In this document: in pieces, positions 22,046 through 34,039 of the stretch | Layout of the letters: the number at the start of each line of letters is the position of its first letter | Numbering within the stretch: position 1 is the stretch's first letter | Assembly (NCBI GenBank): GCA_023614405.1 | Contig: CM042688.1 | Span: forward strand, 382,403,331-382,467,330 | Direction of reading: 5' to 3' | DNA from: Avena insularis | Lineage: Eukaryota > Streptophyta > Magnoliopsida > Poales > Poaceae | Length of the DNA stretch: 64,000 nucleotides | Program-made: the position numbers and the translations under genes | The notes under the pieces: model-generated | What the model saw: the letters and a program-made list of their open reading frames with translations, nothing else | Database searches by the model: none | Told to the model about the DNA's origin: nothing

Positions 22046-23287
22046 TTAGAGCTAGACATTAGGTTCTGAACCAAGTATGGTCTGCAATCTAGATATTTAG
22101 CATGCTCATGATGCTTTTGGTGGCTGGGTGTAGATTCCACTAATAATTAAGTAATCCCCTTTTGTTTACTAGTACTCACCATCACATAGTACTGCCACTT
22201 TAAATTACACTAGGTTAATTAATATGGGAGTAGTTGACAGTCTGCTTACAACCCTTCTGGAGTTTGTGATTACTACTAATTGATCTGGTTTATGTGTTAC
22301 TGGTATCTCTATCTATATACGAGTATCGCTACATTTTTTGCACATTTGTGCACCTCCCCCGTCGCGCACCTTCTTTACACAGCAGCGTCCACCTTTCCAT
22401 CGCATCAGTGCAATCTCCGGTGAGTCCGCAACCATCTGGATGGTTGTTTAGGTGATTGCTATTTGAAATAGTAGATCTATATGCCACATTAGGAAGCTAG
22501 GATCTCCATGGATGTAGCCATGGAATTAGTTATAAGGTCCATTGAAAATAGGTAAGTATATGCTACCAAGAAGAGTCTTTTGAGGGTGGGAAGCATGCCC
22601 CTAGCTTTATTTCATAGAACGGTCCTCTGCTGAACAATGCAGCTGTAATTTGCTGCATATCATTCATAAACAGATTGTTTTTTGCTAGTGTTCTGCATTG
22701 CCGAGTTCTTTAAATTATATTGTTCGTTAAAGGGAAACACGCCCAATCCTTGGCATCAGATTAATGCACGTATCCTTCTTTGCATTGCGAAGTTGATGTG
22801 TTCTTTCCTAAAATTTACAGGTTTTGCTGCATTTCATTTAGTATCATGCGCATGTCCCAACCGTGGAGGAGGCATTATCAAGTGACAAGTGTTTTTATGT
22901 ATCAAGCTGCTTTTCAGTAACCTATGCTTTGTCCTCAGAAACATTTTTTCGATAAAGAGCGCTTTATTAATTAAAATGTCCCCTAAAACATACTGATCAT
23001 TTTTTTTGCATCATGATTTGTAGAAACAAAGTCATTCTGATCTATTGCTACTTATTACTAAATCCAGGACTGCTCATGTGCCAGCTAAGAAGGCAAACCC
23101 TGATGTACTGCTCTTTTCATGTCGGTTTTGTTTCCCATGTTTGGGAAATATGCCTCTATGGTTCTTTGCCATTTGCGGTACCACTGTGGATCTTGCACTA
23201 TGTGTGCAGCTGAATTTGGATTGTGAAACGAGAATTTGGTTTTTTTTAAATGAGAATCTGGTTTAATTTTGGATTTGTTATCTCTAG
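22046..23287 (+). other. intron-like stretch with a possible Cys-rich exon
   Basis: Mostly AT-rich sequence. A pyrimidine tract with AG before 23070 is followed by a Cys-rich stretch (around 23095-23215) in which SCRFCFPCLGNM is in one frame and CHLRYHCGSCTMC in another, suggesting an exon with a frameshift. 'ctccggtgagt' near 22416-22426 could be a 5' exon end. I see no other gene or transposon terminus. Confidence 0.3.
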
Positions 23288-23764
23288 TGTCCACCTTACT
23301 CATATTGCTCATGGTGTAATGGTGCTGGTCACTACAAGGATTTAACAATTGCCTGTCTCCGAGAGAAATACAAAGCTCATAGACACATGATTTCGTGCCT
23401 TCAAGTGAAAGTGAAACATCAGGACGAACAGATTAGGCGCCTAAAGGAAGAAGTGTCCACATCCACTAAACAGATAACTGATTTGACTCCAGGATGGAAT
23501 ACATCAATTTCAGTTGCTCATGATGCTGCTATTGATTTTCAAAAGTTCGTGGCTGACAACTTAGTCCCCGAGTTGCCTGATGTGGATGGCGACGAGCTGA
23601 TTGGCCAGGTGTACGGCCGGATCTTGGAACAAGTGGGAATGTGAGGTGACAGTCTTTTCAATTCGGCTCTAGAAGTAGATGAGACCCTGATAGAAATTCG
23701 AGATTCTCCACGCCCATATAGTCCTGATCCTGCAAAAGATGAGGAAATCTGTAAACCATATTGA
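23288..23764 (+). pseudogene. zinc-knuckle/coiled-coil exon of an unidentified gene
   Basis: A good acceptor (ttgttatctctag) precedes an open frame of 158 codons that begins with a CPPYSYCSWCNGAGHYKD motif (Cys/His spacing suited to metal binding). It continues through a charged coiled coil (QDEQIRRLKEEVSTSTKQI), an acidic linker (PELPDVDGDELIG) and a C-terminus RDSPRPYSPDPAKDEE ending at 23762. One TGA at 23642 interrupts the frame; the same frame continues protein-like after it. I do not recognise the family. Position and zinc-binding character suggest it was a terminal exon of the GRF-type gene upstream. Confidence 0.5.
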
Positions 23765-24576
23765 CCACTCTACTTTCATTTTTGAAGGTTTTGGGTCTCT
23801 TGTGAGGATGACTGTTTGTTAAGTCAGGTACTATGACTATTTTTTTGCTCTACTGATGTGTGGTGTCCACGAATCTATATATTTGATGTACTATTATGAC
23901 ATATATATTGGACCTGGCTTTATGTGACTATATTTGGCAACAAGAGTCATCTTATTCAAACTTGCGGTGGTTTTTTATCTTTCAATTTTTTCCTTCTAAA
24001 ATCTGTTAATGATGATATTAATGCCAGTTGCAAGTGATTTTTTAGCATGTTTCTCATAGTAAACCAAAACTTGTAGTTGTAGATTATGGAATTTCAGGTC
24101 GTTGTTTGAACTCTAGATCTTGATGTCATAGAAAGGGTAGGCTTCTACCACCTGGAATAGTTTACCCAGCAATTGATTGTATCACACGAATAAGTGCACA
24201 AACTTGATGTTTGTAGGCAGGAAACTGAGCAACAAAAGTGCACAAACTTTTATCAGTCATGTGGTTGCTACTATTAATACAGCCGTGGTTTCCCCTAAAA
24301 AAGGATGGGTTCGCAAAAAAATAAAAATAAATAGTGGGGTGAAAGTTAGTTTCGAGTTCGAGGTAGCTCAGTCGTGTGCCCCTCGACCCCATCGTCATCT
24401 TCTCCGCCTGGCCACCCTCCCTCAACCGAACCGTCCCCGCCGCTCCACCATTGAACACCACTGCAACACTGTTCGCTGGTATGTACGTCCCAAACCTCCA
24501 GCCATTACGTGCTTTCTAAAGGACAGAATGCATTTGTTTTTGGGCATTGGGAGATAAATAAGCTCGTGGCATTTAC
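23765..24576. other. no gene recognised
   Basis: AT-rich sequence, then a short GC-rich stretch (24360-24470, cctcgaccccatcg...). Open frames here lack any domain. No transposon ends seen. Confidence 0.4.
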
Positions 24577-24946
24577 AAGAAATAGAATCGGCGTTGGCGA
24601 ATGCATTTGCTCCGTTGGCGGATGCTTGTAAAACAGAGGTGGATGCTGAAGCAGCACCAGTGGATACATGTGAAGTGGATGCGGAGACCAATGCTTGTAC
24701 CACATCGAAGTCTTGGGCAGTGTTGAGTGATGCTTGGAAAGCGGTGGAGGCGTAGTCGAAATCCTCGTCCGTTGCTGCTGGAACAAATTCATCTATGTTG
24801 GCTGCCGCTGCAAAAGTGACGGTTGCGTGGGATGCTAGGAATGCGTTAGCTCGTGGTCGTGCTTCTTCAGCGTCAACGGCCGTGGCTCGTCATTCGTCAG
24901 CGGCGCCTGCTCCATCATCTCAGAACTCGTCGACCCCATTGTAAGT
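24577..24946 (+). pseudogene. Ala/Ser-rich open frame with one stop, possible exon
   Basis: One frame reads as Ala-, Asp- and Ser-rich sequence (ALANAFAPLADACKTEVDAE, later SSAAPAPSSQNSSTP) and is broken once by TAG near 24755. It ends at a plausible donor (ccatt|gtaagttc). The composition suggests a disordered protein segment; it could be a 5' exon of the F-box gene 700 bp downstream, but no in-frame connection can be shown. Confidence 0.3.
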
Positions 24947-25649
24947 TCTATGTTATGTTGGATTTTGTCTCCCTGACTTCCTCCCTATTTTGTGTATTCT
25001 GCTCTAGGGTTTTTTCTGGACGCAGTGGATATTAGTTTAAACTAGTAGTATTATGAATATAAAAATCTATTTAATCACAAACTAGTGATCCGAATGGGAT
25101 GAAACTTTCACAGGATTCAAACATAGTCACCGATGATTTACTGATTTTTTGTCAATTTTTTCAAATAGTTTTACTTTTTAGTTCAAAATCTGAACTATTG
25201 TCATATGTTTGATCTAAGATGGAAGGTGGATCCTGGGGCAAGTCACCGTGAGACTTGGGTTCACCAAGTCACTGAAGTTGCGTTCGTTTTTTCTCCTCTT
25301 CTTTATGATAAAACCAGAAAATTTAGGTGGGGGCCTTTCTGTCCTCCCTAGTGACCAAAAAAAAGTTCTTCATTCCCTTTGCCCAGTTCCGACATGCTGA
25401 AGCATTTTGCGGTGCTTTCGTACTACTATGGTCGATTGCTTGTGCTGTTTAGGTTATTTTGTTGAGAGACTCTGCTTTTTAGGTAGTTTTTCATATGGGT
25501 ACTGTTTAGGAAATTTCGATGATAAATTTTCATGTCAAAATGTATGATGCATTGTGGTGTTTACTTAATTCATTTTTTAGGGTTGTGCATTGTGCATTGT
25601 GCTGTTTACTTAATTCTAATGATGCACTTGTGCTATTTGCATCATCCTG
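24947..25649. other. no gene recognised
   Basis: T-rich sequence with no domain-bearing frame. If the Ala-rich ORF and the F-box gene are one locus, this would be an intron; otherwise it is upstream sequence of the F-box relic. Two short near-repeats (tgtatgatgcattgtggtgtttacttaattc and a following copy) lie at 25540-25620. Confidence 0.4.
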
Positions 25650-26861
25650 CCAACTTCGATGGAAGAACATATGCAACAATCAATGACTTGCCAGGCGATG
25701 TATTTGGTCAGATTCTTGTCAGGCTTCCTCCGCACCCATCCTGCATACTGAGGGCATCAGTCGCCCAAAAATGTTGGATGGACTTCATGGGAAGCAACGA
25801 TTTCAAAAGGCTAACCCTGTCACACAACAAAGGAATGTGTTACTTGGTTTTTTCACCAACAGCTCTGAGGACGCTCGATTCTTAACAGATCATAATCTTG
25901 ATCAATCCATCTTCCAGAAGCTGAACAGGTTGGTTGAAGTACATAAAGCCTACTAACCATATGTACTCAGATGTCGCAATGGTAGGGTGCTACTTCATTA
26001 TCTACAAGGGTCTTACATGATAAAGGCATGGGATCCAATCAGTGGAAGTGAAACAGTGATACCAAAACCACCAATTTGGCAGAGACGTGAGTATGATAGC
26101 GGCACAATTCTCTGTTCGAGAAATCATGGGAAATTGTCTTCACACTGTTGCAGCAATTTCTAGGTTGTTTGGATAGTAACCAATGGTAACAAAGCACAGG
26201 TGCAGAGGTACTCATCAGAGTTAGGAAAATGGGAGGACTGGATTGAACCTGCTGAGATGCTAGCTAAGATTGATCGCAGTCCGTCAACTCTCATAGGGGA
26301 CATTTTGTGCTGGCCAACAATGAACTCCAGATATATAATTGCCTTCGATAACGTGACAACAAAACTGTGTTATATTGAGTGCCCCCATGAGACACATGAT
26401 ATTTCCAGACGCAATTTTGTCATCGCTAAGGGGCATAATGGAGATGTTGCCCTTGCGGTTATAAGAGACTTCAGTCTAAACACGCGGTCCAGTGCAAGAT
26501 CATGAACAGGCAAATGGGAAGCTTGGGTGCCTCATATAAAGGTTGAGTTGGATACTCTCCTTGGCCTTGATAAATCATGGGCATATGGTGGGAAAGATGC
26601 AGTAAGGTTACTCTATGCATTTGAGGATAGATAAATGGTGGTTATATGGGTGAAGGAGGGAGTATTCGAATTAGATCTCAGCAACATGAAGTCTAAGAAG
26701 TTCAGATCTCGTAAACGTTGGTGTACTTTACATCCCTACATTATGACACCTGGTTAGTGCAGTCATTCATGTGCAACCCTTGCATTTTTTAACACCCATG
26801 ATTTTGCTGATCATTTTGTTCATTTCCTTCAGCAACCGACGTGATTCGGAGTGCTAAATAA
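25650..26861 (+). pseudogene. F-box protein gene, decayed
   Basis: An N-terminal F-box motif (INDLPGDVFGQILVRLPPHP ... VAQKCWMDFM) is followed after a frameshift near 25840 by LLGFFTNSSEDARFL. A single frame then carries the F-box-associated repeat region: RNGRVLLHYLQGSYMIKAWD, VQRYSSELGKWEDWIEP, VFELDLSNMKSKKF. Stops occur at about 25954, 26170, 26503 and 26632. A final GT-AG intron (26753-26832) joins TP to ATDVIRSAK in phase and the gene ends at 26859. F-box proteins recruit substrates to SCF ubiquitin ligases. This copy has at least four nonsense codons and one frameshift, so it is a pseudogene. The ~6-kb solo LTR starts 20 bp after its stop codon. Confidence 0.75.
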
Positions 26862-26881
26862 AAGGAACGAAAAGGAAGTCC

Positions 26882-29800
26882 TATAACATCCCAATTTCAA
26901 CAACCCTGATTAGCTGTCCAGAATGCAAAAATCAGGGGGAACAAAAACTTTTTCTTAATTAAATTGTGCAGTGCTTGCTTGTTGTTGTCTATGCTTATGC
27001 TTCTGATTGTATAGCTTAAAATATACTCCTTACCTCAACATCAGTTGTCAAAAGCTGTTTAACAAAACAATCCTGGCTCATTTTACATATTCTCAAATGT
27101 TTTGGCATTTCAAAACATGAGCCAAGATGCTTGTGTAACCAAAACTAGTTTAGTAGCTTCTATTGACAAAACTATGGAGAGCTATAACCTCCTTATGTTT
27201 TCAAGACAGAACCTTCAACTACTCTTACCTCTAGAATCTCCAAAATCTTTTATAAAGCTTTTGAATTCTACTCTTGGTAGGGATACCAAGGGCTCTTACC
27301 TTATTCAAACTCCAACCTTTCAAAATTACCCATCCTTACCTCAAGCTAAGCTTGATGGTAACCCTAGTAGTAGTTGACTTTTTTGTAAGATGAGTTGCCT
27401 TGATCTGCTGCTTGACTTGATTGCTTAGAAGTAGTATGAGCTACTCTAGGAGCTCTTCCTCTAGGATCAATAAACTTTAAAATCCAAACCCTAAGAAAGA
27501 ATACAAGATGGATCTGATCTATAGCCACAAGGTGGTCATCTAAAACCCTTAACTAGACCAATTCTAAGGTGATCCATTTTAGAAGTTTCCAAGTCAATGA
27601 AGACCAATATCAAGCATGGATCTATTCTACTCAGTATATACTTCAACATAATCCACTTGATGTTGCTTTGATACCTTGCAACCCATCAAAAACATCCCCA
27701 CTCATATTCTAGTCAAAAACCCTAAATCTGCTAAATTTTGACTAAGTCTGGAAACTATTTCAGCATCACTTCTTGACGTCCATCTGTTTCTCAACCCTTG
27801 TGCCTTTTTGGTAATGCACTTGAACCATATTGTAGGCCATCATAAGTACTAACAAGGCCCACTCTTTACCTTGGTTAGACCATCCTCTAACCCACTTGTT
27901 CTTGATGTTTTCATAGGCAAGAAATTAACAATTCCTGCAAATCTTATCAACCGGCCTACTTCAGCAGAAGCTCACACCTTCATCCTACCTTCTTTGGACC
28001 AAATATTTACATGATAGTGTTCTACTAATAAAGGTCTAGCAATACCTACTTCACTTGTTCCAAATGGATCCTTGTGCTTCAAAAACCCACAAGGTTTTGA
28101 AGGCTACTTGACAAGCTGCTTTGGCACCCTAATTTTATTCAAAGTTTGAAATCAATTCTTAGAGAGCTCAAGCATTATCAAGCTCAACTTCTTCTACCAT
28201 GGTGATCTAAATAACTTGGTCTATCCATCCATATATTCAATGACCCAAGGGGAGCTCTGATCTCCAATATCCAACAAACCTTTGAGGGTATAAAAATAAT
28301 AATGCCCAAGATCCTTGACCCCTTGCCTTTCTTCCAAATCAAGTTGTTTTCTCAAGACCCCATGCTTCAAATGGTGGAAACATCATGTTGATATCATCTA
28401 CCTTGTAAATAAACATTTACCAAATATTTTCCATAATTATTGTGGCCCAAAAGCAATTAAATTCCTTTAAGTGACAAACACCTAAAAACTCCTATTAAGG
28501 AAAGTTTGTTTTTCTCCAAAACACTTTCCCAAATTAATTCACATTTGATACCTATAAACCCTACCCTATCCTACCAGTTAAAAAATAATTATTTTTGAAG
28601 AGTCTTAATAGTTCTTTTTGCCCATTTTATTAAATGGCAGAAATGGAATAATAATTGTTTTAAATACTTTTTATCCCCAATAAATCATGGGAAAATTCCT
28701 CAAAGTATGGTTTTGTATTTAGAATCATCTCACATCAAAAACCAACCATGTACAATGTAAAATTATCAAATGAGTTTCTATAAATCGCTTCGGCACTTTT
28801 TGAATAATTGATCAAAAATGCACTAAAATTCATCTGAAAAATCTCAATAAATTCCTGGAGGTGTATCTTGACCTCACCTCTCTACCAGCATCATTACCTC
28901 AACCTGCCAAGATCAAGTTTTGAAACTTGCTTCATGATCCAAGCCAACATTTGAAATCATTCAAATTATATTTTAAATCCCTTTCAAACCCTCACCAAAC
29001 CTCTCCATGACTTCTCCACAGCAACCACCCTCACCCCCAGGTCGACACCACTATAGCAGCTACCTTCCCCTGCCCTATGTCCCTTGGAACGAGAGAGAGA
29101 GACATGACTAATTAAAGATAAGCATAGCAATAAGTGAGGTAGCAGCAACCACCACCCTCTTCTCCACTCAGTGCTCGACTCAGAGCCCCACCTCTTACCT
29201 CTCCACCGTCCCCCCTAGCCAATCAGAGCCATCCCCTCTCCTCCCTTGCACTATGTGGACAAGGTTCACCAAGAACCGATCCACCCCAAGTTAAATAGGC
29301 TAGAGGCCACCACGCGCCTCCCTCTGCCCCTCATTCACTCCCTCTGCTCCCCACTCACCTCCCTCGATGCCCACTCCCTCTCCCCAGCTTTGCCTTGCCC
29401 GTGAGAAGAAGAGAGCAATCTCTCGGCCTCCTCCCTCTCCTCGAGCTAAGCTCCCTCCTCCCTGCCCTTCTCCATCTGCATGTCACCCTGTTAGACTCCC
29501 CTTATCCTTTTGGTTCTAACCCTGGTCTTTGTTTCGACACGAAGCAACCGCAACAACCTCTCCGGCGAACTCCGACGAGCTCCATTCGGGCGTCTTCGCG
29601 CGAGCCCCTTCCTAGACAGGAACCCGACCGTGCTGTCGCTCGATCTGCTCGCCCTCGAGTGCCGCTTCATCTCCACTGCTCCTCGTCGCCTCTCGGCGCC
29701 CACTAGAGCTGCCCTGTCACGCCCAGTGCCTAGCTAGGGTTCCGTCCCTGGCGTTTTGTCGCTGCAAAGATGACGTCGGAGGGCCGCTCATCGCCACTTG

Positions 29801-32800
29801 ATCTAATAGCCAGGGGGCCTCCTTACCCCTTCGTGCTCCCTCGCCCACTGACGGACGGGCCCCGCGTGTCAGATTCAAAGTCGCCTCCCGCGCTAAGATC
29901 CGCCCGGGTGGGCTGATTTCCCCCTCCGTGGCCCATTTCCCTACCAGATCGGGCCCGCCTCAAGGTTTTCCCCCTCAGAAAATCTTCTTTGTTTTTTTCC
30001 AGATCTGTTCTATAGCAGTTAGTTTTAAAGCTTTTTGAAAATGGAAAATACCAACATATGGCTAGATCTAAATTTTTACATGCTCTATGGAGTTTTCTCT
30101 ACCATTCAAAGCTAGTCTCATACCAATATTTATCTTAGTCATTTGCTGGAATTAAATATACTAAAATGTGTCTTTTACACTAAATAAATTCCTCAGTAAG
30201 CCATACATAACCAAATGGGATGAAACAAAGTTCCCCTAAAAGTATTTTACTATTCCAAACAGTTAGATTTTACCTCATGTCAAGGTGATCTATGGTTTTA
30301 CATCAGTAAAAATGACAAAATCCACTTGAATCTTACTTTAGAAAATTCCTTAAGCCAAAATATAATATGTTTTGAGTTGATTCCAACTCTCTGTGATGTG
30401 GTACACTAAGGTCTATCAAAATCCAGGAGATAAAATTTACTGAGTCTCTGTTTAATTTTGGTGAATTAATCATCTCTGCCTATGGTAGTTCAAGTAGAAA
30501 AATCACTACAGAAGTTTTACAAATCCAAATTGGGTGATTACAATTTCTACAGAAAGGTATTCAAAGTACCTATCATTTTCCCTTGGAAGCATATCAAATG
30601 CTTCTGGAGAATTAATCTGGTGAAGAAGACAAAACAGCTACATATTTGACTTTGAGAATTTTCTGAGGGTATTCTGGTAAATAATTTCACATGATTCTAA
30701 CTCTCCGTCAGTAAGTACAACAAACCCTACCTAACCATCCAAGGAAATGATTTTTGGAACTACAGAACTTTTCGGGTGAATTTTTCACCTAAACTAGAGA
30801 TTATTTCACTAGAAAAATTATAACTAAATATAGATAATTGATAGAATCATGAAACCACTTTTGTTGGCCTTATTTTTGTAACACCTATCTGTAGATATAA
30901 TGTTTGCACATCTATATCATACAGGTCCAACCCTTAGTTCCAAACCCCTTTATTAAGTGGTTTTGGCAAATAAATCCTTAAAGAAAGTCCACAAAGGCAA
31001 TTCAAGTAATTCCAAATGCGATGATCTCAATCTATCAAAACCTACTACATTGATTTATGTGTGGTATGTTTGTTTGCTGTATGGTATTGCTGATTGTATG
31101 CCTTCTGTTGATCTTGCCTTTGTTTGCTTGCATGTGATCCATAATGATGATAGATGCGATTATATCGGAGACCCGAAGAAGATGGTCATTATTATTGGTA
31201 TTGGTATTCTTGATTATCTAAAGAAGAAGTACAGGGACATTTATGCCATATTGCTGATCGCAGGCAAGCCACCTACTTGCTCATCAACTTTGTCCTAATA
31301 TTTTACTCATGCATGTTTTATCTACTATTATGAAAACTGCACTGTTTTACTATATGTTGATGTATATATGGTAGTAGTTTGGCTCCTCCGAACTATTACA
31401 CTTTGCTATTACTAAGAACAACCCCCTTGACGACACCTACTTGTCCCTAGTATGGTAGATGGTGTAATACACCATACCCCTTTTGGAGACCCCGATTTAG
31501 CCGAAGCAAAGCTATAGGATGGGAAGACCCCAAAAAAGTTTACAAAATATTTTATGATGAAACCTTGGTGAGGTTTGACCTAACAAGATAAGTTTGAGAA
31601 AGAAAAAGGTTTTCGTTTCACAAAAGATGCTGAAGGAAAGAGGAGGTAAAAATGTTTACGAAAATGCACCTGGTTCTTTGCAGTTTAGCTATAATAATTT
31701 AACCCGTGCAACCACATTACTCTAGAATGGGACATGGCTGGATTTGATGTTTGTTTATTCTGGTATAAGCTTCCTCGCAACGACTACAGGGGATAAAAAT
31801 CTCTGGAGGGTGGGCCTTCTTTGGATGAGTCCATGTAAAACATCGACTTGGAGATGGAACAAAGGGTCTGCGGGCCTCCACATGTTACTATGAGCCCCTC
31901 ATTGAAAGCGCACACTTGGGAAGTGGAAAAAGCGCTCCGGTTGGCTTGAGTACTATATAGGGCGTCCCGGTGTTGAGGGGAACAACGCTCATAGGGTAGG
32001 CACTTATACTGGAGTGGCATCTAGAGAGTCTTGATCGGTTACTCGACCCACGATCGGTGTAGATTAGGGTAGTGTACCCGGATGGTGTGGGTAAAGTGTA
32101 CAACCTTTATAGAGTGTAAATCTATTCGAATATCCGTGTCTGTGGTTATGGACGGGTTGGACAAACTTCTGTAGAGCGGTGTTGGTTTTGTTTTCAAAAA
32201 GGATTTTTGGAAAAGCAATGGCTTTGGAAATGTTCTGACCATGGGATGGTCGGAAAGGATAAATGTTTGGACCATGGGACGGTCGGAAATAAATGAAAGG
32301 ATTTGGTCATGTGATGACCGCAAGGAGGAACTAATGCGTGACCCAATCCTAGTGTTTTCCAACACTTTTCAAAAAGGTTTCCAATTTGTTTTATAAGAGT
32401 TTTCAACAAACATATGTAGATACTATATCTACAAGAGGAACTAATTCAGAAAATAACCTCTCTTGGAGCCCTCCTACTACCACAACTATATTGCATATCC
32501 TGTTGTTATTATTATTCTCTTAAGGTGGTTTGCGAGTACATTCCAAGAACTCACTGGCATTGTCCCTGGCTATTAACTTGGTCAGATATCAAGAAGAAGG
32601 TGAAGCTGACGACTATGCGACCTAGGACGTTCTCCCAGTCAGTTGCCTGTAGGTTAAAGCATGGCTCGGGCTCTATGCTTGATGAAGTTTCACTGATGAT
32701 TATTGATGTAGCCATATCGGCATTTAAGGTATGAGATGTATCCGCTTAAGTAATGGATGTTTACTTTCAAACTTGTTGGTTATGTGCCACGACTAACCGA

Positions 32801-32862
32801 TCATGGGATCGTGGTGTATGCATAACAGGGATTCTCAGAGGATTAAATCCGGGGGCCCCACA
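26882..32862 (+). mobile_element. ~6-kb solo LTR (Tekay/Del-like), target duplication AGTCC
   Basis: The interval starts TATAACATCCCAATTTC (TG to TA at the end) and ends GGGGGCCCCACA. AGTCC stands immediately before (26877-26881) and after (32863-32867). There is no internal coding domain, PBS or PPT, so it is best read as a single very long LTR. The whole length reappears in inverse orientation at 41944-45022 and 57541-59585. The centre (about 29150-29960) is GC-rich, the flanks AT-rich. ORFs such as those at 29395-29706 and 30957-31298 show no domain. Assignment to Tekay/Del rests on the TGTAACATCCC-type start. Confidence 0.8.
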
Positions 32863-32867
32863 AGTCC

Positions 32868-34039
32868 AGTCAGCAACACAATTGATTCAGACTGCAACAT
32901 CAAGGAGATGAAAATAACACTCAGATGAACAAGTAAGGCTTGTTTGGGCAAGCATGTGTTTGCCCAGGTTGTGTTATTTGGAGCTGCAGTCTGATATTTG
33001 TTTGTTTTGGTAGCTGATGGAATTGTGGTAGACTTTTTTATTTGATCAGAATTAGTACTACCATTTAGTTAGTGCTTCCTGTAGAAGAGTCTATGTCGAC
33101 ACCTAAATAATTACAAGACCTTGGTTGCAAACCATTTTCACATGCTTGAATTAGAGCTAATTCAGACATTTGTTTGTTGTTATGTTAGACAAACATTCTT
33201 GTATCGGAGATCTGCATTTTCATATGTGTGGTAGATAATCACTCTCCCTGACTTGGATTCCTAAAAATAGAGGGAGAACAACCTATTTTTTTAATTATTC
33301 TTTGGACAATCTCTAAGTTCAAAATCGCTGTCGACCGCCAAAACCTATCGCCTACCCGTTTGAATCGGAGGCATGAGTTAATGTGAGTCTCGCCTTAAAT
33401 TATTGACCAGATGGCGTTCAAACTACAGAACCTTTTTCTAGTAATAAAAACATGGCCGACAGCCAAATTCAAAATCGTAATCGAGCAGGAAAATAACCCA
33501 CCAACCCCGAAGCATTTCGCACCCCCTCTGTTTCAAACATTTTCAAGGAAAATCACCCACCGAGGTAGTATCATTGTTATATTATTACATGGACCCTAGA
33601 CAAATTTAAAATATGAGTAAAGCGGAAAAATTTACTGCCTATGTTGTGTGAATGGAAGGTATCCAAGTTTCTGTGCAAAAAAAGTTTATGGATGATCAGT
33701 TGATGTGACTCTCGGCCTTGAATTCCTTAACAGATATTGTACGGTCTACTACCTTTTTTCTATTAGTAGATGGAGGCTAGCCAAATTCAAAATCTCAATC
33801 GAGCGGCAAAATCACCCACCTACCAAGCATTTCCCGCCCCACCGTTTCAAAAACTTTGAGCCAAAATATCCCACCGGGTGAGTACCATTTTTCTATTATT
33901 ATTATTAGATGGGCGCAAGCCAAATTCAAATTCTCAATCGAGCAGCAAAACAACACGCCGACCTTGAAGCATTTCACGCCCTTTCGTTTCAAAAACATTA
34001 GAATTTAAAATTCCAAATCTACTCATTATTCAGACGACA
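32868..34039. other. flank of solo LTR with three imperfect repeats
   Basis: The first part (32868-33300) is the original 3' flank of the F-box relic, with an imperfect inverted repeat (cagactgcaac... / ...gctgcagtctg, 32889-32993). From about 33300 to 34010 a block 'caaattcaaaatc-caatcgagc-gcaaaa-cac-c' plus 'aagcattt-c-cc-ccc---gtttcaaa' recurs three to four times with variable spacing. No coding sequence recognised. Confidence 0.5.

Noticed and set aside
23328..23345. CACTACAAGGATTT as a CACTA terminus
   Set aside because: It lies inside an open coding exon with a good acceptor, and there are no subterminal repeats nearby.
29395..29737. Arg/Pro/Leu-rich ORFs in the GC-rich centre of the 6-kb solo LTR
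   Set aside because: No domain, not conserved as an open frame in the inverted copy, and overlapping frames on both strands as expected from GC-rich DNA.
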